Below the pieces are notes generated by a model. That model searched no databases and was not told the origin of the DNA. It was given only the letters and a program-made list of their open reading frames with translations. Position numbers and translations under genes: made by a program. A DNA stretch of 64,000 bases from Terrisporobacter glycolicus ATCC 14880 = DSM 1288 (GTDB taxonomy: Bacteria > Bacillota > Clostridia > Peptostreptococcales > Peptostreptococcaceae), in contig NZ_CP117523.1 in NCBI RefSeq assembly GCF_036812735.1, positions 434,001-498,000 on the forward strand, in the 5' to 3' direction. Shown piece by piece: positions 35,548 through 44,245 of this stretch. How positions within the stretch are numbered: position 1 is the stretch's first letter; the number at the start of each line of letters is the position of its first letter.

Positions 35548-36465
35548 ATGGATTCAATTAATTATAATATGGCAGGAACTGTATTTGATATACAGAGATT
35601 CTCATTACATGATGGTCCCGGTATTCGTACAATTGTATTCCTTAAGGGTTGCCCTTTACACTGTAGATGGTGCAGTAATCCTGAAAGTCAAAATAATAAT
35701 CCTATTGTAATGTATAAAAAAAGTGATTGTTTTAGATGTGGTAGGTGTATTTCGGTTTGCAAAATTGGGGCAATAAGTTTTAATAATGAAACTCATATTG
35801 ACAGGAATATATGTACGAGCTGCGGAGAATGTACTAACGTTTGTCCATCAGGCGCATTAGTTTTAAAAGGCAAAATGATGACAATTCAACAAGCAATAAA
35901 AGAGTTAAAAAAAGATGGAACTATATTTAGAAGATCTGATGGAGGTATTACTCTTTCTGGAGGCGAGCCCCTTGTTCAATATGAGTTTGCATCAGAATTG
36001 CTATTAGCCTGTAAAGGTCAGGGATGGAATACAGCTATTGAAACAACTGGGTTTGGAAGTGAAGAAGCTATTGAGAAAGTTATACCATATGTAGATACAG
36101 TTTTATTAGATATAAAACATATAAATCCACAAATTCACAAAGAATTTACTGGTGTATCTAATGAAATAATTTTGAAAAATGCTAAACGTATTTCTCAAAT
36201 TACTAAAACTGTTGTTAGAGTTCCTGTAATACCTGAGTTTAACTATTCTTGTAAAGGTATTGAGGATATTGCCAAGTTTGTAAAAACTCTTGAAAACGTA
36301 GATACAATACACCTTTTACCATATCATACTTTTGGTGAAAACAAATACGATCTTTTAGGCAGAGAGTACGTTCTTGATGGACTTAAAAGATTGAACGAAG
36401 AAGATTTAGATGAGCATAAAAAAATCGTAGAAAGCTATGGTATTCAATGTATCATAGGTGGATAG
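35548..36465 (+). CDS. Glycyl-radical-enzyme activase (radical SAM)
   Basis: 305 residues from ATG 35548, with GAAGGGAG upstream. The radical-SAM cluster motif is CPLHCRWC (CxxxCxxC) near residues 34-41. Two ferredoxin-type 4Fe-4S motifs follow (CFRCGRCISVCK and CTSCGECTNVCP), as usual for activases of the diol-dehydratase/CutD type. SGGEPLVQYEF marks SAM binding. It installs the glycyl radical on the upstream dehydratase, using reduced flavodoxin or ferredoxin and SAM. It lies 38 bp behind the dehydratase in the same operon. Confidence 0.94.
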   Translation: MDSINYNMAGTVFDIQRFSLHDGPGIRTIVFLKGCPLHCRWCSNPESQNNNPIVMYKKSDCFRCGRCISVCKIGAISFNNETHIDRNICTSCGECTNVCPSGALVLKGKMMTIQQAIKELKKDGTIFRRSDGGITLSGGEPLVQYEFASELLLACKGQGWNTAIETTGFGSEEAIEKVIPYVDTVLLDIKHINPQIHKEFTGVSNEIILKNAKRISQITKTVVRVPVIPEFNYSCKGIEDIAKFVKTLENVDTIHLLPYHTFGENKYDLLGREYVLDGLKRLNEEDLDEHKKIVESYGIQCIIGG

Positions 36466-36490
36466 TTAAAATAGAGTGGAGGAAAGTTTA

Positions 36491-37273
36491 ATGGATCAGA
36501 ATTTAATTGAAAAAGTAATGAAGCAAGTAACTGAAGAGTTGGGTGTTAAAAAAGAAAAAGCTAAAGAAAATTGTACTGAAAATAAATCTATTGGTATGAC
36601 TGAGTTTGTAGGTACTGCAATGGGTGATACTATAGGTCTTGTAATAGCAAGTGTAGATTCAATGTTAGTTGAAACTATGAATTTAGGAAAATATCGTTCA
36701 ATAGGTATTATTGGTGGAAGAACAGGCGCAGGACCTCAAATATGGGCAGTTGATGAAGCTGTAAAAGCTACAAATACAGAAATTATATCTGTTGAATTAC
36801 CAAGAGATACAAAAGGTGGAGCAGGTCATGGAAGTCTTATATACATAGGAGCAGATGACGTATCCGATGCTAGAAGAGCAGTTGAAATAGCACTTCAAGC
36901 ATTACCTAAATATTTTGGCGATGTATATAGTAACGATGCAGGTCATTTAGAATTTCAATATACTGCAAGGGCAAGCTATTGTTTAGAAAAAGCTTTAGGG
37001 GCTCCTCTTGGCAAAGCGTTTGGAATGACTTGTGCTGGGCCAGCTGCTATAGGAACAGTTTTAGCAGATATAGCAGTTAAAGCCGCAAATGTAGAGGTTG
37101 TTGGATACTGCTCTCCATCTAATGGAACAAGTTATTCAAATGAAATTATTTTAACTTTCACAGGAGATTCAGGAGCAGTAAGACAAGCAGTTAAAGCAGC
37201 AATTTCAGCTGGTAAAAAAATGCTTGGAGCTTTAGGTGATGAACCTAAACCTACAACAACTCCATATATATAA
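36491..37273 (+). CDS. Tandem-BMC (PduB-like trimer) shell protein
   Basis: 260 residues from ATG 36491, after GTGGAGGAAAG. Residues 1-30 form an amphipathic helix (NLIEKVMKQVTEEL) like the PduB N-terminus that tethers shell to core. Two circularly permuted BMC domains follow (about 45-145 and 155-255), as in PduB/EutL-type pseudohexamers: MGDTIGLVIASVDSMLVE and GKAFGMTCAGPAAIGTVLAD. Such trimers can form gated pores for larger metabolites. Confidence 0.92.
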   Translation: MDQNLIEKVMKQVTEELGVKKEKAKENCTENKSIGMTEFVGTAMGDTIGLVIASVDSMLVETMNLGKYRSIGIIGGRTGAGPQIWAVDEAVKATNTEIISVELPRDTKGGAGHGSLIYIGADDVSDARRAVEIALQALPKYFGDVYSNDAGHLEFQYTARASYCLEKALGAPLGKAFGMTCAGPAAIGTVLADIAVKAANVEVVGYCSPSNGTSYSNEIILTFTGDSGAVRQAVKAAISAGKKMLGALGDEPKPTTTPYI

Positions 37274-37319
37274 TATAAAAAATAATTAAAAACTGGTTTT
37301 ATTAAAAGGAGGCTTATAT

Positions 37320-37598
37320 ATGAATTCTGAAGCATTAGGAATGATAGAAACAAAAGGGCTTGTAGGAGCTATAGAAGCAGCTGATGCAATGGTTAAAGCT
37401 GCAAATGTTATATTAGTAGGATATGAAAAAATAGGTTCAGGTTTAGTAACAGTAATGGTAAGAGGTGATGTAGGAGCTGTGAAAGCATCAGTAGATGCAG
37501 GTACAGCAGCAGCTTCGGCTATAGGTCAAGTAGTATCAACTCATGTAATACCAAGACCACACACAGATGTTGAAAAGATTCTTTCTAATATTAAATAG
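37320..37598 (+). CDS. BMC-domain hexameric shell protein (PduA-like)
   Basis: 92 residues, a single classic BMC domain ([53 protein letters not shown]). The pore loop between the GYEKIGSG strand and helix is canonical. It is nearly identical to the product of 41737-42015, so the two are recent duplicates supplying the main facet hexamer. The ribosome-binding site is AAAGGAGG. Confidence 0.96.
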   Translation: MNSEALGMIETKGLVGAIEAADAMVKAANVILVGYEKIGSGLVTVMVRGDVGAVKASVDAGTAAASAIGQVVSTHVIPRPHTDVEKILSNIK

Positions 37599-37626
37599 AA
37601 ACATTTACATATAAATGTAAAATAGT

Positions 37627-37648
37627 GCCTCAATTTTACAATTGAGGC
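37627..37648 (+). repeat. Intra-operon stem-loop
   Basis: Perfect 9-bp stem GCCTCAATT / AATTGAGGC with 4-nt loop and a weak T tail, between the first hexamer gene and the next. Probably a processing, stability or attenuation element that boosts the shell protein over downstream genes. Confidence 0.6.
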
Positions 37649-37671
37649 GCTTATTGAGATGAGGTGTAGAT

Positions 37672-38460
37672 TTGAATATTAGTGAAGAAAAACTAAGAGA
37701 AATTATAAAGAGAGTATTGTTAGAGATTACAAATCAAAGCAATACTCTAAAACAGAATATAGAAAAATTAAAAGTCTATATATTTTGTAGTAAAAAATGT
37801 GACTCAGAGTATTTAGATTTTTTAGAACAGATATATAAAAGTGATTTATTTCATATTCACCTAGTTGCAGATGATATATTAAAAAATAATCTTTGTAAAT
37901 CACATATAAATAAATATGTTCCAGATGAAAACATAATATATTTTTCAGATGGAATAGCAAAAGACCTTTCCCATGCAATAAGTATATTTCCAGTAGTTGA
38001 AAGGGATTTAGTTGTGAAAACAGCACTATGTATAAGTGATACATTTTACAATAAATGGATTTCATCAGCTATAGAAGAAGGGGGAAAGATAGTATTTTTG
38101 AAATCAGGTTTGAAAAAGTTTACAAGTAAAGAGCCTAAAGCCTATATAAATCAGATTGTATCTTATTATAGAAAGGTTTTAGAGTATGGAATAGAGATAA
38201 GAAGTACATCAGAATTAATTAAATTGTACAAAGAAAAGAATTCAAATGAAGAAATGAAAGTTAAATTAAATATAAAAGAGAATACTTCATTACAAGAAGA
38301 TAAAGTTAGAAAGAAAGTAATAACTTTAGAAAATGTAGAACAATATGGAGCTAATGGAACTATTATTGTCAACTCTGATGATATTATAACTGACTTGGCA
38401 AGAGAAAAAGCCAGAAATTTAAATATAGAAATAAAGCAATTTTATGGAGGTGACAGATAA
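37672..38460 (+). CDS. Microcompartment-associated protein (Firmicute eut_hyp-like)
   Basis: 262 residues, TTG start after GATGAGGTG. The N-terminus has a targeting-type amphipathic helix (EEKLREIIKRVLLEI, residues 4-18). The middle has a Rossmann-like pattern with conserved cysteines, and the end VEQYGANGTIIVNSDDIITD then LAREKARNLNIEI resembles the terminal motif of proteins found in Firmicute ethanolamine and glycyl-radical microcompartment loci (TIGR02536, 'eut_hyp'). Biochemical role unknown; a scaffold or flavoprotein-like function has been suggested for relatives. Its stop overlaps the start of the next shell gene by one base. Confidence 0.65.
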   Translation: MNISEEKLREIIKRVLLEITNQSNTLKQNIEKLKVYIFCSKKCDSEYLDFLEQIYKSDLFHIHLVADDILKNNLCKSHINKYVPDENIIYFSDGIAKDLSHAISIFPVVERDLVVKTALCISDTFYNKWISSAIEEGGKIVFLKSGLKKFTSKEPKAYINQIVSYYRKVLEYGIEIRSTSELIKLYKEKNSNEEMKVKLNIKENTSLQEDKVRKKVITLENVEQYGANGTIIVNSDDIITDLAREKARNLNIEIKQFYGGDR

Positions 38461-38867
38461 TGAATCAATCATTAGGATTAGTTGAAATTAGAGGAATGTC
38501 AACAGCAGTTGTAGTGGCTGATGCTATGGCAAAATCCGCTAATATAAAAATTGTTGGAATAGAAAATTCAAAAGGTTTAGGATATATGACTATAAAAATT
38601 ACTGGAGATATTGGAGCAGTAAATGCTGCCGTAAGTGCAGGTAAACAAATAGGAATTACAAACAATAACTTTGTATCATCTAAAGTTATTCCAAGACCAT
38701 CAGATTTTGTATATAAAGTTTTCGGTACAAATAAAGAAGACAGTAATGAAAACATAGATAAAAAAGAAAACAATGAAGAAAATGTTAAAATAGATAACTC
38801 TTTAACGGATTGTGAAATTAGTGAATTAAATGAAGAAGCTGATGATAATTTAGAAAATAAAGAGTAA
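38460..38867 (+). CDS. BMC-domain shell protein with acidic C-terminal extension
   Basis: 135 residues. Residues 1-90 form one BMC domain (SLGLVEIRGMSTAVVVADAM, KIVGIENSKGLGYMTIKITG, VIPRPSDFVY). Residues 95-135 are a highly acidic, probably disordered tail. ATG overlaps the previous stop (TAATG), so translation is coupled. The tail may face the lumen or cytosol and recruit partners. It is more divergent than the two PduA-like copies. Confidence 0.9.
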   Translation: MNQSLGLVEIRGMSTAVVVADAMAKSANIKIVGIENSKGLGYMTIKITGDIGAVNAAVSAGKQIGITNNNFVSSKVIPRPSDFVYKVFGTNKEDSNENIDKKENNEENVKIDNSLTDCEISELNEEADDNLENKE

Positions 38868-38883
38868 AAGGTGCGTAAAGATT

Positions 38884-39147
38884 ATGAAATTGGCAAAAGT
38901 TATAGGAACTGTTGTAGCGACTAGAAAAGAAGAGTCACTAGTTGGGTGTAAGTTAATGATAATTAGGCGAGTTAATGGTACGAGTGAATATATAGATAGT
39001 GAAGAAATTGCTGTAGATTTTGTGGGAGCAGGAATAGGAGATATTGTTCTAATTGCTCAAGGATCATCAGTCCGTGTGGATCCAAAAAGAAAAGAATCCA
39101 TAATTGACATGGCAATTATAGGAATTATTGATGCTATAGATATTTAG
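38884..39147 (+). CDS. EutN/CcmL-type pentameric vertex protein (PduN-like)
   Basis: 87 residues. The pattern MKLAKVIGTVVATRKEESLVGC, LMIIRRVN, VAVDFVGAGIGDIVLIAQGS and a C-terminal IIGIIDAIDI identifies the beta-barrel vertex family. Pentamers close the twelve corners of the shell; this is the only copy in the locus. ATG follows AAAGGTG. Confidence 0.94.
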   Translation: MKLAKVIGTVVATRKEESLVGCKLMIIRRVNGTSEYIDSEEIAVDFVGAGIGDIVLIAQGSSVRVDPKRKESIIDMAIIGIIDAIDI

Positions 39148-39191
39148 CAATTAATTTTTCAAAAGTATAAAAGGGGGTGAAGTTTCTTCAA

Positions 39192-40505
39192 ATGAAAAGT
39201 GGTATTTATGAAAGTGTTTGTGATGCAGTTTTTGTATCAAAGAAAGCATTTGAGAGATATACAGAATTTACATTAAATGAGCGACAAGAAATTATTGAGG
39301 CTATTAAAAAAGCTCTTCGTCCCTTGGTTAATGATTTAGCTAGGATAACTGTTGCTGAAACTAGTATGGGGAATATAAATGATAAAGCTAAGAAGATTTC
39401 TCTTGCTATTGACAAAACACCTGGAATTGAGAATTTAACTACAGAAGTAAGTACAGGAGATCATGGTATGACATTGTACGAAATTTCACCATATGGAGTT
39501 ACTTGTGCAGTACAGCCATGTACAAATCCATGTGCAACTTTAATAAACAATACAATTGCTTTATTATCAGCAGGCAATTCTGTTATTCATTGTCCTCATC
39601 CAAGAGCAATGAAAGTATCACAACTAGTAACTGAATTAATAAATAAAGCTATTTTAGAAGTTTGCGGTATTCACAACCTAGTAGTGACCTTAGATGAAAG
39701 TCTTATAAAATATACACAAGAATTAATGAGCCATCCAGATGTAGATCTAGTAGTTTTTACAGGTGGAAGCACTGGATTACAAAAGGCTTTAAGTTCTCAG
39801 AAAAAAGTTATAGCTGCAGGACCTGCAAATCCAGTTGCTATAGTAGATGAAACAGCAGATATTAGAAAAGCTGCAAATGATATATTTTTAGGTGCATCTT
39901 TTGATAATAATCTTATGTGTACATCTGAGAAAAGTGTTGTTTTAGTTGAGGATATTGCTGATAAATTTGTAGAAGAAATTAAACGTAATGAAGTTTACTT
40001 TATTACTAGCAAAATAGAAAAAGAAAAATTATTAAATACGATTATAACTGAAGAGGGTAATATAAATAAAAAATTAGAAGGTAAAGATGCGAATCTAATC
40101 TTACATAAATCGGGCATAAAAGTAGATGAAACTATAAAGTTAATTGTATTTGAAGATTCTTCTTATAGTGATGTTGTTGTAAAAGAAATATTCATGCCAA
40201 TACTTCCAATTGTAAGAGCTAAAAATTTTGATGAAGCTTTAGAAACAGCTATGGAGATCGAGCAAGGCTTTAAGCATACATCAAGTATGTTCTCAGGATC
40301 CATTGAACATTTAAATAGAGCTGCTAAAAAAATGCAAACATCTATATTTGTGAAAAATGGACCTTCATATTTTGGAATAGGGTTTGATGAAGAAGGAGAT
40401 ACAACGTTCACAATAGCTAATGTTACAGGAGAAGGTTCAACAACTTCCAAAAATTTTGGAAGAAAAAGAAGATGTATATTAACAACAGGCTTTTCCATTC
40501 GTTAA
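39192..40505 (+). CDS. CoA-acylating aldehyde dehydrogenase paralogue without targeting helix
   Basis: 437 residues from ATG 39192. A GTG at 39177 overlaps the AAGGGGG ribosome-binding site, so the downstream ATG is preferred although the spacing is long (about 12 nt). It is an EutE/PduP-type enzyme: TKA-like KTPGIENLTTEV, PCTNPCATLINNTI, FTGGSTGLQKAL, catalytic cysteine in FDNNLMCTSEK, and FVKNGPSYFGIGF. It lacks the N-terminal extension present on the second copy (42795-44216) and is clearly divergent from it. It may form mixed oligomers with the other enzyme, be recruited by it, or work on a different aldehyde. Confidence 0.88.
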   Translation: MKSGIYESVCDAVFVSKKAFERYTEFTLNERQEIIEAIKKALRPLVNDLARITVAETSMGNINDKAKKISLAIDKTPGIENLTTEVSTGDHGMTLYEISPYGVTCAVQPCTNPCATLINNTIALLSAGNSVIHCPHPRAMKVSQLVTELINKAILEVCGIHNLVVTLDESLIKYTQELMSHPDVDLVVFTGGSTGLQKALSSQKKVIAAGPANPVAIVDETADIRKAANDIFLGASFDNNLMCTSEKSVVLVEDIADKFVEEIKRNEVYFITSKIEKEKLLNTIITEEGNINKKLEGKDANLILHKSGIKVDETIKLIVFEDSSYSDVVVKEIFMPILPIVRAKNFDEALETAMEIEQGFKHTSSMFSGSIEHLNRAAKKMQTSIFVKNGPSYFGIGFDEEGDTTFTIANVTGEGSTTSKNFGRKRRCILTTGFSIR

Positions 40506-40529
40506 ATGATAAGGAAGTGATAGGGGAAG

Positions 40530-41720
40530 ATGAATAGAGAAGAAATAAGATATTATGTAACATCAGAATCTGTTACAGAAGGTCATCCAGATAAGATTTG
40601 TGATCAAATATCAGATGGTATATTAGATGAATATTTAAAGCAGGATAGCAAATCTCATGTAGCTGTTGAAGCTATGGTATCTACAGATACATTAGTAATT
40701 GCTGGTGAAGTTAAATCCACTGCAAAAGTTAATATTGCTGAAGTAGCCAGAAATATTATTAGAAAGATAGGATATACAACGCTAAACAAGGGATTTGACG
40801 CCGATTCTTGTTTAGTTTTAACTAATGTACACAATCAATCATCAGATATATCAATAGGAGTTAAAAAATCTATTAATGAAGACAAAGAGATAATAGGAAG
40901 CGGTGACCAAGGAATAATGTATGGTTATGCTTGTGATGAAACTAAAAACTATATGCCTATTTCTTGTGAACTGGCTAATAAATTATCATTTCAACTTGCT
41001 AAAGTTAGAAAAGTTGAAGGAGCATACTTCTTATATCCTGATGGAAAAACACAGGTGACAATGGCTTATGATTCAAATGATAATCCTATAAGTATTGAAA
41101 GTATTGTTATTTCAGCTCAACATAGCGAAAAAATATCTAATGATTTGCTTAGAAAATTTATAATTGGATCTGTTATTAATCCTATTATAGATAAAAAATG
41201 GTTAACACAATATACGAAAATATATATTAATCCTACAGGTAGATTTGTAATTGGAGGACCAACAGGAGATACAGGTCTTACTGGAAGGAAAATAATGGTG
41301 GACTCTTATGGTACTATTTCTAGACATGGGGGAGGGGCGTTCTCAGGAAAGGACCCAACAAAAGTTGATCGTTCAGGAGCTTATATGGCAAGATATGTTG
41401 CTAAAAATATAGTAGCATCTAATATTGCCAGAAGGTGTGAAGTATCAATTGCCTATGCTATTGGAGGAATAGAACCTTTAGCTGTTACTGTAAACACATT
41501 TAATACAGGCATAATACTTGATAGAGAAATTGAAGAAATAGTTAAAGAGGTTTTCTCATTTAAAGTTGTAGATATAATAGAAAATCTTCAATTAAGAAAA
41601 CCACAGTATTTGAAAACGGCAGCATATGGCCATTTTGGAAGAAGTGATGAGGATTTTGTTTGGGAGAAAACTGATAAAATTTATGAAATAAAAAGAAAAT
41701 TAAAAAATATATTAATTTAA
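40530..41720 (+). CDS. metK: S-adenosylmethionine synthetase inside the microcompartment operon
   Basis: 396 residues, full length for MetK. Motifs: SVTEGHPDKICDQISDGI, GSGDQGIMYGYA, PTGRFVIGGPTGDTGL and GGGAFSGKDPTKVDRS. It makes SAM from methionine and ATP. It lies 24 bp after the aldehyde dehydrogenase and 16 bp before a shell gene, so it is an integral operon member. The only obvious local SAM consumer is the radical-SAM activase. No targeting extension is visible, suggesting a cytosolic location. It is likely a second, dedicated copy, as a housekeeping metK is expected elsewhere. Confidence 0.95.
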   Translation: MNREEIRYYVTSESVTEGHPDKICDQISDGILDEYLKQDSKSHVAVEAMVSTDTLVIAGEVKSTAKVNIAEVARNIIRKIGYTTLNKGFDADSCLVLTNVHNQSSDISIGVKKSINEDKEIIGSGDQGIMYGYACDETKNYMPISCELANKLSFQLAKVRKVEGAYFLYPDGKTQVTMAYDSNDNPISIESIVISAQHSEKISNDLLRKFIIGSVINPIIDKKWLTQYTKIYINPTGRFVIGGPTGDTGLTGRKIMVDSYGTISRHGGGAFSGKDPTKVDRSGAYMARYVAKNIVASNIARRCEVSIAYAIGGIEPLAVTVNTFNTGIILDREIEEIVKEVFSFKVVDIIENLQLRKPQYLKTAAYGHFGRSDEDFVWEKTDKIYEIKRKLKNILI

Positions 41721-41736
41721 ATAGGAGGACATAAAA

Positions 41737-42015
41737 ATGTCAAATGAAGCATTAGGAATGGTGGAAACAAAAGGATTAGTAGGCGCTATAGAAGCAGCAG
41801 ATGCAATGACAAAAGCAGCAAATGTAAATTTAATAGGATACGAAAAAATAGGTTCTGGATTAGTAACTGTGATGGTTAGGGGAGATGTTGGAGCTGTTAA
41901 AGCATCAGTAGATGCAGGTACTGCAGCAGCAAATGCTATTGGAGAAGTAGTTTCTACTCATGTAATACCAAGACCACACACAGATGTTGAAAAAATACTA
42001 CCAAAATCTTTATAA
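41737..42015 (+). CDS. BMC-domain hexameric shell protein (PduA-like), second copy
   Basis: 92 residues, differing from the 37320-37598 product at only about ten positions. Same motifs ([40 protein letters not shown]). The ribosome-binding site is TAGGAGG. Duplication within the operon probably raises the dosage of the main facet tile. Confidence 0.96.
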   Translation: MSNEALGMVETKGLVGAIEAADAMTKAANVNLIGYEKIGSGLVTVMVRGDVGAVKASVDAGTAAANAIGEVVSTHVIPRPHTDVEKILPKSL

Positions 42016-42051
42016 AAATGAGGTTGTAGTATTATAAAAGGAGCATAAAAT

Positions 42052-42702
42052 ATGATTTCAGAAGATTCAGAAATATTAATAAAAATTATTACTCAGAAGG
42101 TAATAGACAAATTAAAAGAATATGAAAAATCAAGAATACCAGTAGGAATATCAAATAGACATATTCATTTATCACAAAAAGATTTAGATGTGTTATTTGG
42201 AGAAGGATATAGTCTTACAAAAAAAGTAGATTTAAAACAACCAGGTCAATTTGCTAGTAATGAAACGGTTACTATTAGAGGGGCAAAAGGTGAGTTTAAA
42301 AAGGTTCGCATTCTAGGACCTGTAAGAGAAGAAAGCCAAGTAGAAATTTCAAGAACTGATAGTTTTCGTCTTGGATTAAAAGCTTTAGTAAGAGAGTCAG
42401 GAGATTTAGAAGGAACGTCTAGTATAGAAATTATTGGACCTAAGGGAGTTATAAAACTTCCTTATGGAGCAATAATTGCGTTGCGTCATATTCACATGAC
42501 ACCGGAAGATGGGCAAATTATGGGAATTAAAGACAAGGATACTGTAGAAGTACAAATTTGTGGTCAACGATCAGGAATTTTAGGAGATGTACTTGTTAGA
42601 GTATCGCCTAAATATAAATTAGAAATGCATGTAGATATGGATGAAGCAAATGCATTTGATTTAAAAAATAATGATTATGTCATTATAAAAAAACAAAAGT
42701 AA
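42052..42702 (+). CDS. pduL: PduL-type phosphate propanoyltransferase
   Basis: 216 residues. An N-terminal amphipathic targeting helix (ILIKIITQKVIDKLKEYEK, about 8-27) precedes two tandem PduL beta-barrel domains with the zinc-binding histidine motifs PVGISNRHIHLS and LRHIHMTPEDG. It converts propionyl-CoA plus phosphate to propionyl-phosphate and recycles CoA inside the compartment, allowing ATP formation by a kinase outside. It follows the second PduA-like gene by 36 bp. Confidence 0.94.
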   Translation: MISEDSEILIKIITQKVIDKLKEYEKSRIPVGISNRHIHLSQKDLDVLFGEGYSLTKKVDLKQPGQFASNETVTIRGAKGEFKKVRILGPVREESQVEISRTDSFRLGLKALVRESGDLEGTSSIEIIGPKGVIKLPYGAIIALRHIHMTPEDGQIMGIKDKDTVEVQICGQRSGILGDVLVRVSPKYKLEMHVDMDEANAFDLKNNDYVIIKKQK

Positions 42703-42794
42703 TTAAGAAATATATCTTAGAAATTTAAATACATTATTAGAGTTGTTATCATCTCTAAATGACAGGAATAGTTAACTTTAAGGAAGGTGTAAAT

Positions 42795-44216
42795 ATGGAT
42801 ATAGATGTAAAATTGATTGAAAAAATGGTTTCAGATGCACTTAAAGAAATAAAAATTGAAAATGTTGATAAAGAAGTAAAAAAAGATTCTATGGAAGATA
42901 ACTATGGAGTTTTTGAAACTATAGAAGACGCTATTGATGCATCATATGTAGCACAACAAGAACTATTATTTTCAAAAATATCAGATAGACAAAAATATGT
43001 GGATACCATAAGAAGAGCAATATTAAAAAAAGAAAATCTTGAGCTTATATCTAAATTAGCAGTAGATGAAACTGAAATAGGGTGTTATGAGCATAAGTTA
43101 ATAAAAAATAGATTAGCAGCTGAAAAAACTCCTGGTACAGAAGATTTAGTATCATCTGTAAAAACGGGAGATGATGGTCTCACTTTAGTAGAGTATTGTC
43201 CATTTGGGGTTATTGGGGCTATAACTCCTACAACAAATCCTACAGAAACTATTATTTGTAACTCTATAGGTATGATAGCAGGAGGAAATACAGTAGTATT
43301 CAGTCCACACCCGAGAGCTACTAATGTTTCTCAAACTATTATAAAAATGCTTAACAAAGCATTAGAAGAGGAAGGAGCACCTAAAAATCTCATAACTATG
43401 GTTGAAAAACCTTCAATTGAAAATACAAATAAAATGATTGAAAATCCAAAAGTGCGTTTTTTAGTAGCAACAGGTGGACCATCAATAGTTAAAAAAGTAC
43501 TTTCATCAGGAAAGAAAGCTATTGGAGCAGGAGCAGGAAATCCTCCAGTTGTTGTAGATGAAACTGCAGATATTAAAAAAGCAGCTAAGGATATTATAGC
43601 TGGATGTAGTTTCGATAATAACGTTCCTTGCATAGCAGAAAAAGAAGTATTCGCAGTAGCTTCTATTTGTGATAGCTTAATTGAAAATATGAAGTTAAAT
43701 GGAGCTTATTTAGTTAAAGACAAGCAGATAATAGAACAACTTTTAAGTGTTGTTGCCAAAGAAAATGGAGCTCCAAAAACTAACTTTGTAGGGAAAAGTG
43801 CAAAATACATACTAGATAAAATAGGGGTGACTGTTGGTGATGATATTAAAGCTATCATTATGGAAGTTGATAAGGATCATACCTTTGTTCAAGAAGAAAT
43901 GATGATGCCTATTTTACCAATTGTAAGAGTTGAAGATGTAGATAAAGCTATAGAATATGCACAAGAAGCTGAACATGGAAATAGACATACAGCAATTATG
44001 CACTCTAAAAATATAGATAAGTTAAGTAAAATGTCAAAAATTATGGAGACTACAATATTTGTTAAAAATGCACCTTCTTATGCTGGAATAGGTGTAGGGG
44101 GAGAAGGACATTCAACATTTACAATAGCTGGACCTACAGGTGAAGGATTAACATCTCCAAAATCTTTTTGTAGAATTCGTAGATGTGTTGTATCAGATTC
44201 ATTCAGCATAAGATAA
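42795..44216 (+). CDS. pduP: CoA-acylating propionaldehyde dehydrogenase (PduP-like) with targeting helix
   Basis: 473 residues from ATG 42795, after AAGGAAGGTG; the upstream ATG at 42759 lacks a site. Residues 1-20 form the targeting helix (VKLIEKMVSDALKEI), joined by a flexible linker to the ALDH body. Motifs: KTPGTEDLVSSVKTGDDGL, PTTNPTETIICNS, ATGGPSIVKKVLSSGKKAIG, catalytic Cys in FDNNVPCIAEKE, FVKNAPSYAGIGVGG. It oxidises the aldehyde to acyl-CoA with NAD+ and is the main encapsulated dehydrogenase. Confidence 0.95.
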   Translation: MDIDVKLIEKMVSDALKEIKIENVDKEVKKDSMEDNYGVFETIEDAIDASYVAQQELLFSKISDRQKYVDTIRRAILKKENLELISKLAVDETEIGCYEHKLIKNRLAAEKTPGTEDLVSSVKTGDDGLTLVEYCPFGVIGAITPTTNPTETIICNSIGMIAGGNTVVFSPHPRATNVSQTIIKMLNKALEEEGAPKNLITMVEKPSIENTNKMIENPKVRFLVATGGPSIVKKVLSSGKKAIGAGAGNPPVVVDETADIKKAAKDIIAGCSFDNNVPCIAEKEVFAVASICDSLIENMKLNGAYLVKDKQIIEQLLSVVAKENGAPKTNFVGKSAKYILDKIGVTVGDDIKAIIMEVDKDHTFVQEEMMMPILPIVRVEDVDKAIEYAQEAEHGNRHTAIMHSKNIDKLSKMSKIMETTIFVKNAPSYAGIGVGGEGHSTFTIAGPTGEGLTSPKSFCRIRRCVVSDSFSIR

Positions 44217-44245
44217 TTGATAGAACACTAAGGGAGAGAAATGTA

